Positions 1-8,325 of a stretch of DNA of 64,000 nt are shown piece by piece (the first letter of the stretch is position 1; each line of letters opens with the position of its first letter). The notes below the pieces were generated by a model. It was not told the origin of the DNA and made no database searches. It saw nothing but the letters and a program-made list of their open reading frames with translations. Source of the stretch: Gemmatimonadetes bacterium bin94 (GTDB lineage: Bacteria > Gemmatimonadota > Gemmatimonadetes > Longimicrobiales > Gaopeijiaceae); contig MPNE01000006.1 of assembly GCA_002238865.1 (NCBI GenBank), positions 62,001 through 126,000 of the forward strand, read 5' to 3'. Both the position numbers and the translations under genes were made by a program.

Positions 1-1417
1 CCTCTTCCATCGCCGCCTCCACCTTCTTCGCAACCCCGATGTTGCCCCGGATCGCGGGCTCCGCTTCTTCTTGCGAGAGGTAGCGTGCGGGGTCGACCGA
101 CACCAGCTCGATCGCGTAGAACGCCGTGCTGTTCTCGAAGACCGGGCTCACGTCCCCGGGGGAGGTCTCGGGATCGAACACCCATTCGCCGCCCTCGGCC
201 ACGTCGCCGGCTCCGGGGATGATCGCAAGCGTCTCGATGAGGTCCAGGGTGTCGGTCTCGAGGCCGAGAATCGCCGCCGCATCGGTGAGCGCCATGGCTT
301 CGCCGAGCTCTTCCAGGGAGTCGGCCATCGCCAGGAGACCGATTTCCGACTCGTCGGTGCGTTCGAAGGGGAGGAGGATGTGGCGGGCCTGGGCAGAGTC
401 CTGGCCCCAGCGCTCGGTGACCTCGATGAGGTGCAGACCGAAGGGACTCTTGACGGGCTCCGTGATCCGGTTCAGGGGCGCGGCGAAGACCGTCGAATCG
501 AATACCGGCGTCATGCGCCCCTTGGCAAAGACGCCAAGATCGCCGCCCTCCTCCGCCGAAATCTCATCGTCGGACTCGGCGCGGGCGATCTCCGCGAAGT
601 CTTCGCCGTCCAGGATGGACTGGCGAAGTTCGTTGGCCATGGCCTCGACGGCGGTCGTGTCGGCCAGCGTGGGGGCCTTGGTGAAGGAGACCGAGATCAC
701 GGCGGCACTGGCCGGGACCGAGAACTCTTCGAGGTTGTCACGGTAGTAGTCCGAGATCTCGTCCGACGTGATGTCGATCTGATCGTCCGACACGCGCACA
801 ATGGGATCGAAGGACACGTACTGGACGGTCGCCCGCTCGTTCGAGTCCCTGTACGCATGCCACAGCTCGTTGTCCGAGACGTAGATCCCGGAGGCGACCT
901 GGCGAAGAAGTTTGCCCCTGGGGATGATGTCGCGGTAGTACGCTTCCAGCTGGAGCAGCACCACGGGTTCGGCCACCGCGACGAACTGCTGGTACTTCGT
1001 CATGTCGAACTGGCCGTCGGTCTGGAATGCGGGGCTCGACACCAGATCGGGAGGGGGGCTGAACCGGGCCGCGTCGACGACCTCCTGGTCGGTGACGCGG
1101 ATTCCTCTCCGCTCCAGCTCCTGCTGGATCAGGATCCTGTTGACGAGCTCGTCCCAGGCCTGGTCCTCCAGCTCCGAATTCTGGGCATTGGTGACCGGGT
1201 CCTCCTGAAAGCCCTGAAGCTGATCGTACAGGTTGCGGTACGTCGCCATGTACTCCTCGTACGCGACGGGCGTCCCGTTGACACGGCCGATCTCACCGAA
1301 GGACCCGGACGTCTGTCCCGTGATGTCCATGCCCCATTCGAAGAACATGAGTCCGCCGAAGGCCAGGGCCACGAGAATCATGATCCACTTCGTGCTCTTG
1401 CGCAGTTGCTGCATCAT
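1..1417 (-). CDS. PpiD/SurA-type peptidyl-prolyl isomerase, C-terminus beyond the window
   Basis: Envelope foldase of the PpiD/SurA kind, probably helping outer-membrane proteins fold in the periplasm. The protein starts MMQQLRKSTKW and has one membrane anchor near residues 12-29 (MILVALAFGGLMFFEWG). A SurA_N-like chaperone region follows (INGTPV-type opening, here GRVNGTPVAYEEY), then a parvulin-like region with the pattern GGDLGVFAKGRMTPVF and SPFGLHLIEV, typical of PpiC domains. A second region containing ARHILLPFE follows. The reading frame is open for 472 codons to the left edge, so the C-terminus is missing. The start at 1417 is supported by AAGGAGGTGG at 1426-1435, eight bases upstream. 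It is divergent from aroQ. Family assignment is firm; the choice between PpiD and another SurA_N protein is not. Confidence 0.88.
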   Translation of the reverse strand, partial: MMQQLRKSTKWIMILVALAFGGLMFFEWGMDITGQTSGSFGEIGRVNGTPVAYEEYMATYRNLYDQLQGFQEDPVTNAQNSELEDQAWDELVNRILIQQELERRGIRVTDQEVVDAARFSPPPDLVSSPAFQTDGQFDMTKYQQFVAVAEPVVLLQLEAYYRDIIPRGKLLRQVASGIYVSDNELWHAYRDSNERATVQYVSFDPIVRVSDDQIDITSDEISDYYRDNLEEFSVPASAAVISVSFTKAPTLADTTAVEAMANELRQSILDGEDFAEIARAESDDEISAEEGGDLGVFAKGRMTPVFDSTVFAAPLNRITEPVKSPFGLHLIEVTERWGQDSAQARHILLPFERTDESEIGLLAMADSLEELGEAMALTDAAAILGLETDTLDLIETLAIIPGAGDVAEGGEWVFDPETSPGDVSPVFENSTAFYAIELVSVDPARYLSQEEAEPAIRGNIGVAKKVEAAMEE

Positions 1418-1442
1418 TGCGGGTACCACCTCCTTGAACGTC

Positions 1443-1472
1443 CAGCTAATGTAGTGCCGCAGCGGGCTTCAA
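1443..1472 (-). promoter_or_regulatory. Candidate promoter of the PpiD-like gene
   Basis: On the minus strand, TTGAAG (1467-1472) is followed after 18 bases by TAGCTG (1443-1448). The start codon at 1417 lies 25 bases further on, behind a strong Shine-Dalgarno. The -10 matches the TANCTT-like form seen at other promoters in this window. Confidence 0.45.
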
Positions 1473-1528
1473 GGAACGGATCGCCCGGTGCGGGCAGCAC
1501 GGTGTTCATGCGCCCGCCGCCGGCCGCG

Positions 1529-1558
1529 TTGACACTTTCAACGCGCGAAACCTAACTT
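1529..1558 (+). promoter_or_regulatory. Candidate promoter of the aroQ-efp-accBC operon
   Basis: A perfect TTGACA (1529-1534) is followed by an 18-base spacer and TAACTT (1553-1558), in the context TAACTTTTG. It lies about 66 bases before the aroQ GTG start and divergent to the PpiD-like promoter. The 207-bp gap at 1418-1624 holds nothing else I can identify. Confidence 0.6.
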
Positions 1559-1624
1559 TTGGCCCGGACTGGCGGACGCGAGGTCCGAAACGAACGCCTC
1601 GGCAGCAGAGGGAAAGGACCGACC

Positions 1625-2077
1625 GTGAGGATCGCCGTTGTCCACGGCCCCAACCTGAATCTCCTCGGAACGCGAGAGCCCGAGGTGTACGGGACATCGA
1701 CACTCGACGACATCAACCGGGCGCTGGCCGCGCTGGCCGCGGATCTGGGGGTGGAGGCCGAGCCGTTCCAATCCAACTCCGAGGGCAGGATCCTCGACTT
1801 CCTTGCCGACGTCCGCGATCGGGCGGATGGAGTGCTGATCAACCCCGCCGGATTGGGTCACACGTCCGTGGCCCTTCTCGACGGCCTTCTTGCGATCTCA
1901 AGGCCCTTCGTGGAGGTCCACCTGAGCAACCCGGCAAGCCGCGAGCCCTTTCGGAGACATTCAATGATCACGCCGGCTGCGCTCGGGGTGGTCGCCGGTT
2001 TCGGGGTGGACAGCTATCTTTCCGGGTTTCGTTGTCTGTTCAACCATCTGCGTCGGCACCGGAACCCCGACTCCTAG
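1625..2077 (+). CDS. aroQ: 3-dehydroquinate dehydratase, type II
   Basis: Third step of the shikimate pathway: dehydrates 3-dehydroquinate to 3-dehydroshikimate in the cytoplasm. The protein is 150 residues, the normal size of the type II (dodecameric) enzyme. It opens with the family signature GPNLNLLGTREPEVYG, whose tyrosine is the catalytic one. INPAGLGHTS and VEVHLSN carry the conserved asparagine and histidine. The GTG at 1625 was chosen because AAAGGA ends six bases upstream and the family signature then begins at residue 8; the frame stays open to 1559 but would add 22 unconserved residues. It is the first gene of a chain with efp, accB and accC, an order found in many bacteria. Confidence 0.95.
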   Translation: MRIAVVHGPNLNLLGTREPEVYGTSTLDDINRALAALAADLGVEAEPFQSNSEGRILDFLADVRDRADGVLINPAGLGHTSVALLDGLLAISRPFVEVHLSNPASREPFRRHSMITPAALGVVAGFGVDSYLSGFRCLFNHLRRHRNPDS

Positions 2078-2117
2078 CGCCCCCGGGGTGCCAGACGAGG
2101 AGATCATAGACCAACCA

Positions 2118-2684
2118 ATGGCAACCACCGCGGACTTCCGTAACGGGATGGTGCTGGAGATTGACGGGGTGTTGTGGACGATCACGTACTTCCAGCATGT
2201 GAAGCCCGGCAAGGGCGGCGCGTTCGTGCGCACGAAGCTGAAGAACGTGCTGTCGGGCGCCATCGTGGACAGGACCTACCGGGCCGGAGAACGGGTCAAC
2301 AGCGTGAGGCTGGAGCGCCGGCCCGTCTCCTATTCGTACACCGATGGTGACCTGTATCATTTCATGGACCAGGAGACCTACGACATGATCCCCGTCAGCG
2401 GGGACATGCTCGGGGATACCCAGCTCAAGTACCTGAAGGAAAACATGGAGTGCCACGGCCTGGTTCACGACGACAACGTCCTCAGCGTCGAGCTCCCTTC
2501 GTTCGTTGAGCTGGAGGTCACCGACACGGATCCCGGCCACAGGGGCGACACCGCCCAGGGCGCCACCAAGCCGGCCACCCTGGAAACGGGGGCGGTCGTG
2601 CAGGTGCCGCTATTCGTCGAAGTCGGCGATGTGTTGAAGATCGACCGGCGCGAGGACAAGTACCTTACCAGGGTGAGCGGATGA
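2118..2684 (+). CDS. efp: Translation elongation factor P
   Basis: EF-P binds between the P and E sites of the ribosome and relieves stalling at polyproline stretches. The 188-residue length is standard. The start MATTADFRNGM is the usual family start. KPGKGGAF places the lysine that is post-translationally modified in many species at residue 32. The C-terminal part carries the GAVVQVPLFVEVGDVLKIDR pattern of the OB-fold domains. A longer in-frame start at 2088 would add ten residues unlike other family members. No good Shine-Dalgarno sits at the normal distance. The last codons overlap accB in an ATGA junction. I see no EpmA/EpmB or EarP gene in the window, so the modification type is unknown. 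Confidence 0.96.
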   Translation: MATTADFRNGMVLEIDGVLWTITYFQHVKPGKGGAFVRTKLKNVLSGAIVDRTYRAGERVNSVRLERRPVSYSYTDGDLYHFMDQETYDMIPVSGDMLGDTQLKYLKENMECHGLVHDDNVLSVELPSFVELEVTDTDPGHRGDTAQGATKPATLETGAVVQVPLFVEVGDVLKIDRREDKYLTRVSG

Positions 2685-3157
2685 TCGACATCGAATTTCT
2701 GGAGTCCCTGGTCCGTTTGCTGGACGATTCGTCGCTCGACAATCTCGAGATCAGGCGGGGCGGTACCCGGGTCCGGCTTTCCAAGTCTCCCGGCGGGTCG
2801 GCGACGGTGGAAGCGCAGGGGGCTCCCGCGACGCCGAACCACGCCGCGCCCGCGGCGCCTGCGGCGGCGCCCGCGCCCGAGGCCGGCGGCCCGGCCGCTG
2901 AAGCTTCCTCGTCCGGGCTGGTGGACATCACCTCGCCGATGGTGGGGACCTTCTACCGCGCCCCCTCCCCGGAGGCGGCTCCCTACGTCGAGGTGGGCGG
3001 CAACGTGGCGACGGGCGACGTGCTGTGCGTGATCGAGGCCATGAAGCTCATGAACGAGCTCGAGTGCGAGACCGCGGGCAGGATCGTGGAGATCTGCGCC
3101 GAAAACGCCGAGCCGGTCGACTACGGACAGGTGCTCTTCCGGGTCGCGCCCGCCTGA
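2681..3157 (+). CDS. accB: Biotin carboxyl carrier protein of acetyl-CoA carboxylase
   Basis: Carries biotin between the biotin carboxylase and carboxyltransferase halves of acetyl-CoA carboxylase, the committing step of fatty acid synthesis. The 158-residue protein has a short N-terminal dimerisation region, an Ala/Pro-rich flexible linker (about residues 45-75) and a C-terminal biotinyl domain. That domain contains EAMKLMNE, with the biotinylated lysine at residue 122. [11 protein letters not shown] begins the domain as usual. It overlaps the efp stop by ATGA and precedes accC by 16 bases, so co-expression with accC is very likely. Confidence 0.96.
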   Translation: MIDIEFLESLVRLLDDSSLDNLEIRRGGTRVRLSKSPGGSATVEAQGAPATPNHAAPAAPAAAPAPEAGGPAAEASSSGLVDITSPMVGTFYRAPSPEAAPYVEVGGNVATGDVLCVIEAMKLMNELECETAGRIVEICAENAEPVDYGQVLFRVAPA

Positions 3158-3173
3158 GGCGCCACATCGGCTC

Positions 3174-4538
3174 ATGTTCGACAAACTTCTGATTGCGAAT
3201 CGGGGCGAAATCGCGCTGCGCATCGTGCGCGCCTGCCGGGAGCTGGATATCGCCACGGTGGCCGTGTACTCGGAGGCGGACCGGGAGTCCCTGCACGTGC
3301 GCTTCGCGGACGAAGCCGTGTGCATCGGTCCGGCTCAGGCCGCGCAGTCGTACCTGAAGGTGTCGCGGATCATCGCCGCGGCCGAGATTACGGGGGCGGA
3401 GGCGGTGCACCCCGGGTACGGATTCCTGGCGGAGAACGCCGAGTTCGCGGAAATCTGCCAGCGATCGGACCTGGTGTTCGTGGGACCGACGCCGGACCAG
3501 ATCCGTGCGATGGGTGACAAGGCGGTGGCGCGCGAGGCCATGCGCGCGGCCGGCGTGCCGGTGGTTCCCGGCTCGGACGGCATCGTCGACGACGAGGACG
3601 AGGCCCTGGCCCTCGCCCGCGAGATCGGGTACCCGGTCATGATCAAGGCCTCGGCCGGCGGTGGCGGCAAGGGCATGCGAATCGCCAGCCATGAGGGGAC
3701 CTTCCGGCGACACTTCGTCGCGGCGCGGGCCGAGGCGGCAGCCGCGTTCGGCGAGGACGACGTCTACCTGGAGCGGTGCGTGGTCCGTCCCCGGCACGTC
3801 GAGTTCCAGGTCTTCGGCGACAGGCACGGCCGGGTGGTTCACCTCGGGGAGCGGGACTGCTCGATCCAGCGCCGCCATCAGAAGCTCGTCGAGGAGGCCC
3901 CATCGCCGGCCCTTTCCCCGCAGCTCCGCCGCCGGATGGGGGAAGCGGCGGTGGCGGCGGCCCGGGCGATCGGCTACGTCGGTGCCGGCACGGTGGAATT
4001 CCTGCTGGACGCCTCCGGCAACTTCTACTTCATCGAGATGAACACGCGCATCCAGGTGGAGCATCCGGTGACCGAAGTCACCACCGGCCTGGACCTGGTC
4101 AAGGAACAGATCCGCGTGGCGGCGGGTGAGCCCCTGTCCTTCCCCCGGGAGCAAGCGGTCCACCGTGGCCACGCCATCGAGTTTCGGATCAACGCCGAAG
4201 ACCCGGAACGGGGGTTCGCGCCGTCGCCCGGGACGATCACCACCTTCCATCAACCCGGAGGGCCGGGTGTGCGGGTCGATACGCACGTGTACTCCGGCTA
4301 CCGCGTCCCGCCCTTCTACGACTCGTTGATCGCGAAGCTGATCGTGTCGGGAAACACCCGGGAGGAAGCCGTTGTGAGGGGTAGGGAAGCACTGGAATCG
4401 TTCGTCGTCGAGGGGATATCCACGACGATCGGCTACCTCTCCCGCATCACCCGGGACGAGGCGTTTCAGGCCGGCAAGACGGACACGAGCTTTGTCGAGG
4501 GGTTTACCGGCCGGGACACGGGGCCTGAGCTTCCCTGA
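3174..4538 (+). CDS. accC: Acetyl-CoA carboxylase, biotin carboxylase subunit
   Basis: ATP-dependent carboxylation of the biotin on AccB using bicarbonate. The 454-residue length matches bacterial AccC (about 450). Domains in order are the N-terminal BC domain ([17 protein letters not shown]), the ATP-grasp domain with the glycine loop [12 protein letters not shown] and the active-site segment [14 protein letters not shown], and the C-terminal biotin carboxylase domain with [13 protein letters not shown]. All key motifs look intact. The stop codon overlaps the next start (TGATG). Carboxyltransferase genes accA and accD are not in this window. Confidence 0.97.
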   Translation: MFDKLLIANRGEIALRIVRACRELDIATVAVYSEADRESLHVRFADEAVCIGPAQAAQSYLKVSRIIAAAEITGAEAVHPGYGFLAENAEFAEICQRSDLVFVGPTPDQIRAMGDKAVAREAMRAAGVPVVPGSDGIVDDEDEALALAREIGYPVMIKASAGGGGKGMRIASHEGTFRRHFVAARAEAAAAFGEDDVYLERCVVRPRHVEFQVFGDRHGRVVHLGERDCSIQRRHQKLVEEAPSPALSPQLRRRMGEAAVAAARAIGYVGAGTVEFLLDASGNFYFIEMNTRIQVEHPVTEVTTGLDLVKEQIRVAAGEPLSFPREQAVHRGHAIEFRINAEDPERGFAPSPGTITTFHQPGGPGVRVDTHVYSGYRVPPFYDSLIAKLIVSGNTREEAVVRGREALESFVVEGISTTIGYLSRITRDEAFQAGKTDTSFVEGFTGRDTGPELP

Positions 4539-5257
4539 TGCGGATCAGCGTCTTTTTCACGCCGGAGGAAGTCATCGCCGACGAGGTCGCCGGGACCACC
4601 GCCGTCGTCATCGACGTGGTCCGCGCGACGTCGTGCATCGTGGAGGCGATCGCAAACGGGGCGAGCGCCATCTTCCCCGCGGTATCGGTGAATGACGCGC
4701 TCGAGACGCGGGCATTGCTCGGTGGGTCGGCGCTGCTGTGCGGTGAACGAAAGGGTGTCCGCATCGACGGCTTCGACCTCGGCAACTCTCCCGCCGAGTT
4801 CACCTCGGCTGCGGTGGGCGGGATGCGGCTGGTCATGACGACCACCAACGGGACGAAGGCGTTCGCGGCTGCCGCAGGTGCGAAGCGCGTCCTCGCGGCT
4901 TCCTTCTTCAACCTGACCGCAGTCGTCGACGAGGTCGCCCGCGGCGGCGAGACGACGATCGTCTGCGCGGGCAAGGAAGGGCGGTTCTCCCTGGACGACA
5001 CCATCTGCGCGGGGTACATCGTACGGGGAATCATGGATCGCTCATCAGGGTGCGTCACGCTCAACGATCAGGCTGCCGCCGCCGCCGATCTCGCTGCCCT
5101 TCACGAGATTTCCGGGGACATGCTCGCGGACACCGCCGCCGGCCAGGCCCTGGTGGACGTGGGCCTCGGCTCGGACCTGGCCCTGTGCGCGGAGGCCGAC
5201 AGGCACCAAATTGTACCCATGATGTACGATCGCGTGATCACGGCCCCGCGCGGGTAG
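4538..5257 (+). CDS. comB: 2-phosphosulfolactate phosphatase family protein (ComB-like)
   Basis: Member of the ComB family, whose archaeal founder hydrolyses 2-phosphosulfolactate in coenzyme M synthesis. The 239-residue protein has the family hallmarks: IDVVRATS near the N-terminus, CGERKGVRIDGFDLGNSP, and the TTTNGTKA segment, with further conserved acidic residues (LDDTICAG). The start overlaps the accC stop and ftsK begins six bases after its end, so it sits inside a housekeeping operon. No ComA or ComC homologue is seen nearby. The real substrate in this organism is therefore uncertain: family membership is clear, the reaction is inferred. Confidence 0.88.
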   Translation: MRISVFFTPEEVIADEVAGTTAVVIDVVRATSCIVEAIANGASAIFPAVSVNDALETRALLGGSALLCGERKGVRIDGFDLGNSPAEFTSAAVGGMRLVMTTTNGTKAFAAAAGAKRVLAASFFNLTAVVDEVARGGETTIVCAGKEGRFSLDDTICAGYIVRGIMDRSSGCVTLNDQAAAAADLAALHEISGDMLADTAAGQALVDVGLGSDLALCAEADRHQIVPMMYDRVITAPRG

Positions 5258-5263
5258 AGTTTC

Positions 5264-7669
5264 GTGGCGAGGCCCCGTGGCGCGCGCAAGGCGGCAGGCC
5301 GCCCGGCAGCCCGGAAGCGGGCCGCGGGGAAGAAGCGGCCGGTCCGGCGGCCGAAGACCGCTGCAGCGCGAATGCAACGGCGGCGAGCCATGGCTGCCGT
5401 TATCGCCGTGCTGGCCTTCCTGGTGGCGGCCGCTTTCTTCCCCCTGACGCTGCTGGGCCCGCGCGTCGTCGAGCTCTTCCCGGCGGGCAATCCGGTGGGG
5501 ACCGCCGGAGAGCTGCTGAACGACAGACTCCGTGCGTTCCTGGGTGTGGGTCGCGCGGTCGTGCCCCTGGGCATCCTGGCCGTTGCCGCTTCGGTCGGTC
5601 ATTGGTGGGCGCCAGAGCGGCGAAAGAGCCTCTGGATCGTGACGGTGACGCTGCTGCTCCTCCTTCCCGTGTCGGCCTTCCTGGCCGGGGGGGCGGATTC
5701 GGCAACCGGCACGGTCGGGGCCTTTCTGGGGGGGCCGCTTCGCGACGCGGTGGGGTGGCTGGGCGGGTGGATGCTTGTCGGCGCGGTCGCGGTGGCGGCG
5801 TCGGTGGCGGCGTTCCGATTCAACCCGCTTGCGCCTCCGGCGGCCGCCGTGGGCAAGGCGTACCGGGGTACGGGGCGCGGCCTGCGCGCATCGGCCGCCG
5901 CCACGGGGAGGTGGCGGGACCGGCGCCGGGCGAAGCGGGAAGCGAAGCGTGCGGCACGGGCGGCCGGGGAGGGAGCCGCCGTGGTGCGCTCCGGTGCGGT
6001 CGACGGGCCACTGGACGATGAGGCCGAGGCGCTGAGCCCGGCCGCGCGGGATCCCGTGGTTGCTCCGCCACCGGCTCCCCGGACCACGGCGCCCGCCGCC
6101 ACCCCGGACCTGATCCCCGAGGCCGAATTGCCCGCGGCCAACTACCCGCTGCCCGGGCTCGACCTTCTCACGGCACCGATACGCACGAACCGCATCGGAA
6201 TGGAGATGGAGCTGGACCGCCTGGGCGAGGTCCTGGTCGACACGCTGCACACCTTCAAGATCGAGAGCGAGATCTCCGGCCGCACCACCGGCCCCGCGGT
6301 CACCCAGTACGAGGTCGTCCCCGCCGCCGGGGTGAAGGTCAACCGGATCGCGAACCTCGACGCGGACCTGGCGCTGGCGATGAAGGCGAGGAGTGTCCGC
6401 ATCGTGGCGCCGATCCCCGGGAAGGGCGCCATCGGCGTCGAGATCCCGAACCCGCGCCCCGAAATGGTCCGGTTGCGCGAGATCCTGGAGGCGCCGGCCT
6501 TTGCCCGTTCGCGGGGACTGCTCCCGCTGGCACTGGGCAAGGACCTGACGGGCAATCCATTCGTTGCGGACCTGACGAAGATGCCCCACGCCCTGATCGC
6601 GGGGGCGACCGGCTCCGGCAAGTCGGTTTGCCTGAACACCATCATCACGAGCCTGGTGTACCGGCACGGCCCGGACCGCATGCGTCTTCTCCTCATCGAC
6701 CCGAAGATGGTGGAATTGTCCGCGTACGCCGACCTTCCCCATCTGCGACACCCGGTGGTGACCGACCCGAGAGACGCTGCCGGGGTCCTGAAGTGGGCGG
6801 TGCTGGAGATGGAGCGGCGTTACTCCCTTCTGAGCGCGAACGGTGTCCGCTCGCTCACGGAGTTCAACGCGCGCCTCGACCGGGGCACCGAGATGAAACG
6901 GGCCATGCCCGACGATCCCGGGGAAGACGAGGACGGCTCGACCTACACGGACGGGCCGCTGCCCTGGGTGGTCGTGGTCGTGGACGAGCTGGCCGACCTG
7001 ATGATGACCGCTCAGGCCGAGGTCGAGAAGCCTCTCACGCAGCTGGCACAGAAGGCCCGCGCCATCGGCATCCACCTGCTGGTCGCGACCCAGCGCCCCA
7101 GCGTGAACGTCATCACCGGGCTGATCAAGGCGAACTTCCCGTGCAGGATCGCGTTCCGCGTGGCCTCCAAGACGGACTCGAGGACGATCCTGGACCAGAA
7201 CGGCGCCGACTCCCTGCTCGGCTCGGGGGACATGCTCTTTCTGCCCCCGGGGAAGAGCGAACCCGTGCGCATGCAAGGCGCGTTCATCTCGACGGACGAG
7301 ACCGAGGCGCTGATGACGTGGTACCGTGAGCGGGCCGACACGCTCGAGGCGCTCAAGGCGCGGGTGAAGAGCGACGAGGACGACATTCTCGAAGTCGTCA
7401 GAGTGTTCGAGGGGGACGACGATGCGAGCGGCGACGGGGCCATACGCGGTGACTGGGACCCGCTGTTCCGCGAAGCAGCCGAAGCCTGCCTTCAACAGGG
7501 CTCCGGTTCCACTTCGCTGCTGCAGCGCAGACTCAGGATCGGGTACGGCCGAGCGGCCAGGGTCGTCGATCAGCTCTGTGATGCCGGGGTACTTGGCCCA
7601 CCCGACGGCTCGAAGCCCCGAGAGGTCCTCGTGAGCATGGCCAGTCTGGACGAAATATGTCCCGGCTGA
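5264..7669 (+). CDS. ftsK: DNA translocase FtsK/SpoIIIE
   Basis: Septum-anchored motor that pumps chromosomal DNA and helps resolve dimers at division. The 801-residue protein has a basic N-terminus, about four membrane segments between residues 45 and 185, and a short charged linker. The alpha and beta motor domains carry the Walker A motif GATGSGKS at about residues 447-454 and the Walker B motif VVVVVDELADL around residue 573. A winged-helix gamma domain near residues 735-795 (FREAAEACLQQG through LCDAGVLG) is the part that reads polar KOPS-like sequences. Length is closer to SpoIIIE than to E. coli FtsK, which has a much longer linker. The start is GTG at 5264. The 3' end overlaps lolA by 13 bases. 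Confidence 0.95.
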   Translation: MARPRGARKAAGRPAARKRAAGKKRPVRRPKTAAARMQRRRAMAAVIAVLAFLVAAAFFPLTLLGPRVVELFPAGNPVGTAGELLNDRLRAFLGVGRAVVPLGILAVAASVGHWWAPERRKSLWIVTVTLLLLLPVSAFLAGGADSATGTVGAFLGGPLRDAVGWLGGWMLVGAVAVAASVAAFRFNPLAPPAAAVGKAYRGTGRGLRASAAATGRWRDRRRAKREAKRAARAAGEGAAVVRSGAVDGPLDDEAEALSPAARDPVVAPPPAPRTTAPAATPDLIPEAELPAANYPLPGLDLLTAPIRTNRIGMEMELDRLGEVLVDTLHTFKIESEISGRTTGPAVTQYEVVPAAGVKVNRIANLDADLALAMKARSVRIVAPIPGKGAIGVEIPNPRPEMVRLREILEAPAFARSRGLLPLALGKDLTGNPFVADLTKMPHALIAGATGSGKSVCLNTIITSLVYRHGPDRMRLLLIDPKMVELSAYADLPHLRHPVVTDPRDAAGVLKWAVLEMERRYSLLSANGVRSLTEFNARLDRGTEMKRAMPDDPGEDEDGSTYTDGPLPWVVVVVDELADLMMTAQAEVEKPLTQLAQKARAIGIHLLVATQRPSVNVITGLIKANFPCRIAFRVASKTDSRTILDQNGADSLLGSGDMLFLPPGKSEPVRMQGAFISTDETEALMTWYRERADTLEALKARVKSDEDDILEVVRVFEGDDDASGDGAIRGDWDPLFREAAEACLQQGSGSTSLLQRRLRIGYGRAARVVDQLCDAGVLGPPDGSKPREVLVSMASLDEICPG

Positions 7670-8325
7670 CCGTTGCGCTGCTCTGGCTGCTCGCTCCGGC
7701 CGCGCCTGCCGGCGCCCAGGAGCCCGGCCACCCCCTTGACGACGCTTCCCGGCGTTACCGCGAGGTGAACGCAATGTGTGCCGACTTCGAGCAGGTGGTC
7801 GAAGTCAGGCTGTTTCGGAGGACCATACGGAGCGCGGGACAGGTGTGCCAGCAGCGGCCCAACCTCTTCTCCATGCGGTTCACCGACCCCCGGGGCGACA
7901 TGGTAGTGTCGGACGGACAGTACTTCTGGGTCTACTATCCAAGCGCGATCGAGGGGCAGGTCATGCGTTACCCGGTGGCCGAGTCCCCGGGCCGGGAGGA
8001 CTTCTTCCGCGAATTCCTCGAAGATCCCGGTGCGAAATACGAGGCGGAACCGGGTGGGGTGGAGACCGTTGGCGGCCGGGAGTGCCAGGTCGTGACACTG
8101 ACCCCGCTGGAGGAGGCCACGTACCGGCGGGCGCGGCTGTGGATCGATTCCCGGACGCACGTGATCCGCCGTCTCGAACTGCACGAGGCGAACAAGGTCC
8201 GCACACTGACCCTCGCCAACCTGGATCTTTCACCGTCGCCGGACCCGGGGCTCTTCACCTTCGAGGTGCCCGCGGGCGCGCGGGTCATGGGCCCGCCTCC
8301 CTCCGGCTCCGAGGGGCACTCGTGA
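7657..8325 (+). CDS. lolA: Outer membrane lipoprotein carrier protein LolA
   Basis: Periplasmic chaperone that takes lipoproteins from the LolCDE complex to the outer membrane. The 222-residue protein has a clear signal peptide (MSRLTVALLWLLAPAAPAGA, cleavage before QEP). The LolA fold pattern follows: an early DFEQVVEV strand, the MRFTDPRGDMVVSDGQYFWVY segment split across adjacent strands, and a later LWIDSRTHVIRRLEL strand pair. Its start lies inside the end of ftsK and its stop overlaps the rimO start (GTGA), so it is translated as part of the chain. The many lipoproteins encoded in this window would be its clients. Confidence 0.9.
   Translation: MSRLTVALLWLLAPAAPAGAQEPGHPLDDASRRYREVNAMCADFEQVVEVRLFRRTIRSAGQVCQQRPNLFSMRFTDPRGDMVVSDGQYFWVYYPSAIEGQVMRYPVAESPGREDFFREFLEDPGAKYEAEPGGVETVGGRECQVVTLTPLEEATYRRARLWIDSRTHVIRRLELHEANKVRTLTLANLDLSPSPDPGLFTFEVPAGARVMGPPPSGSEGHS

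Noticed and set aside
71-1555. Long plus-strand open frame opposite the PpiD-like gene
   Set aside because: It is the antisense of a well-supported gene with a signal anchor, parvulin motifs and Shine-Dalgarno; its own translation has no domain-like pattern.
1980-2050. TATCTTTC in the end of aroQ as an internal efp promoter
   Set aside because: No matching -35 and it lies in conserved coding sequence.
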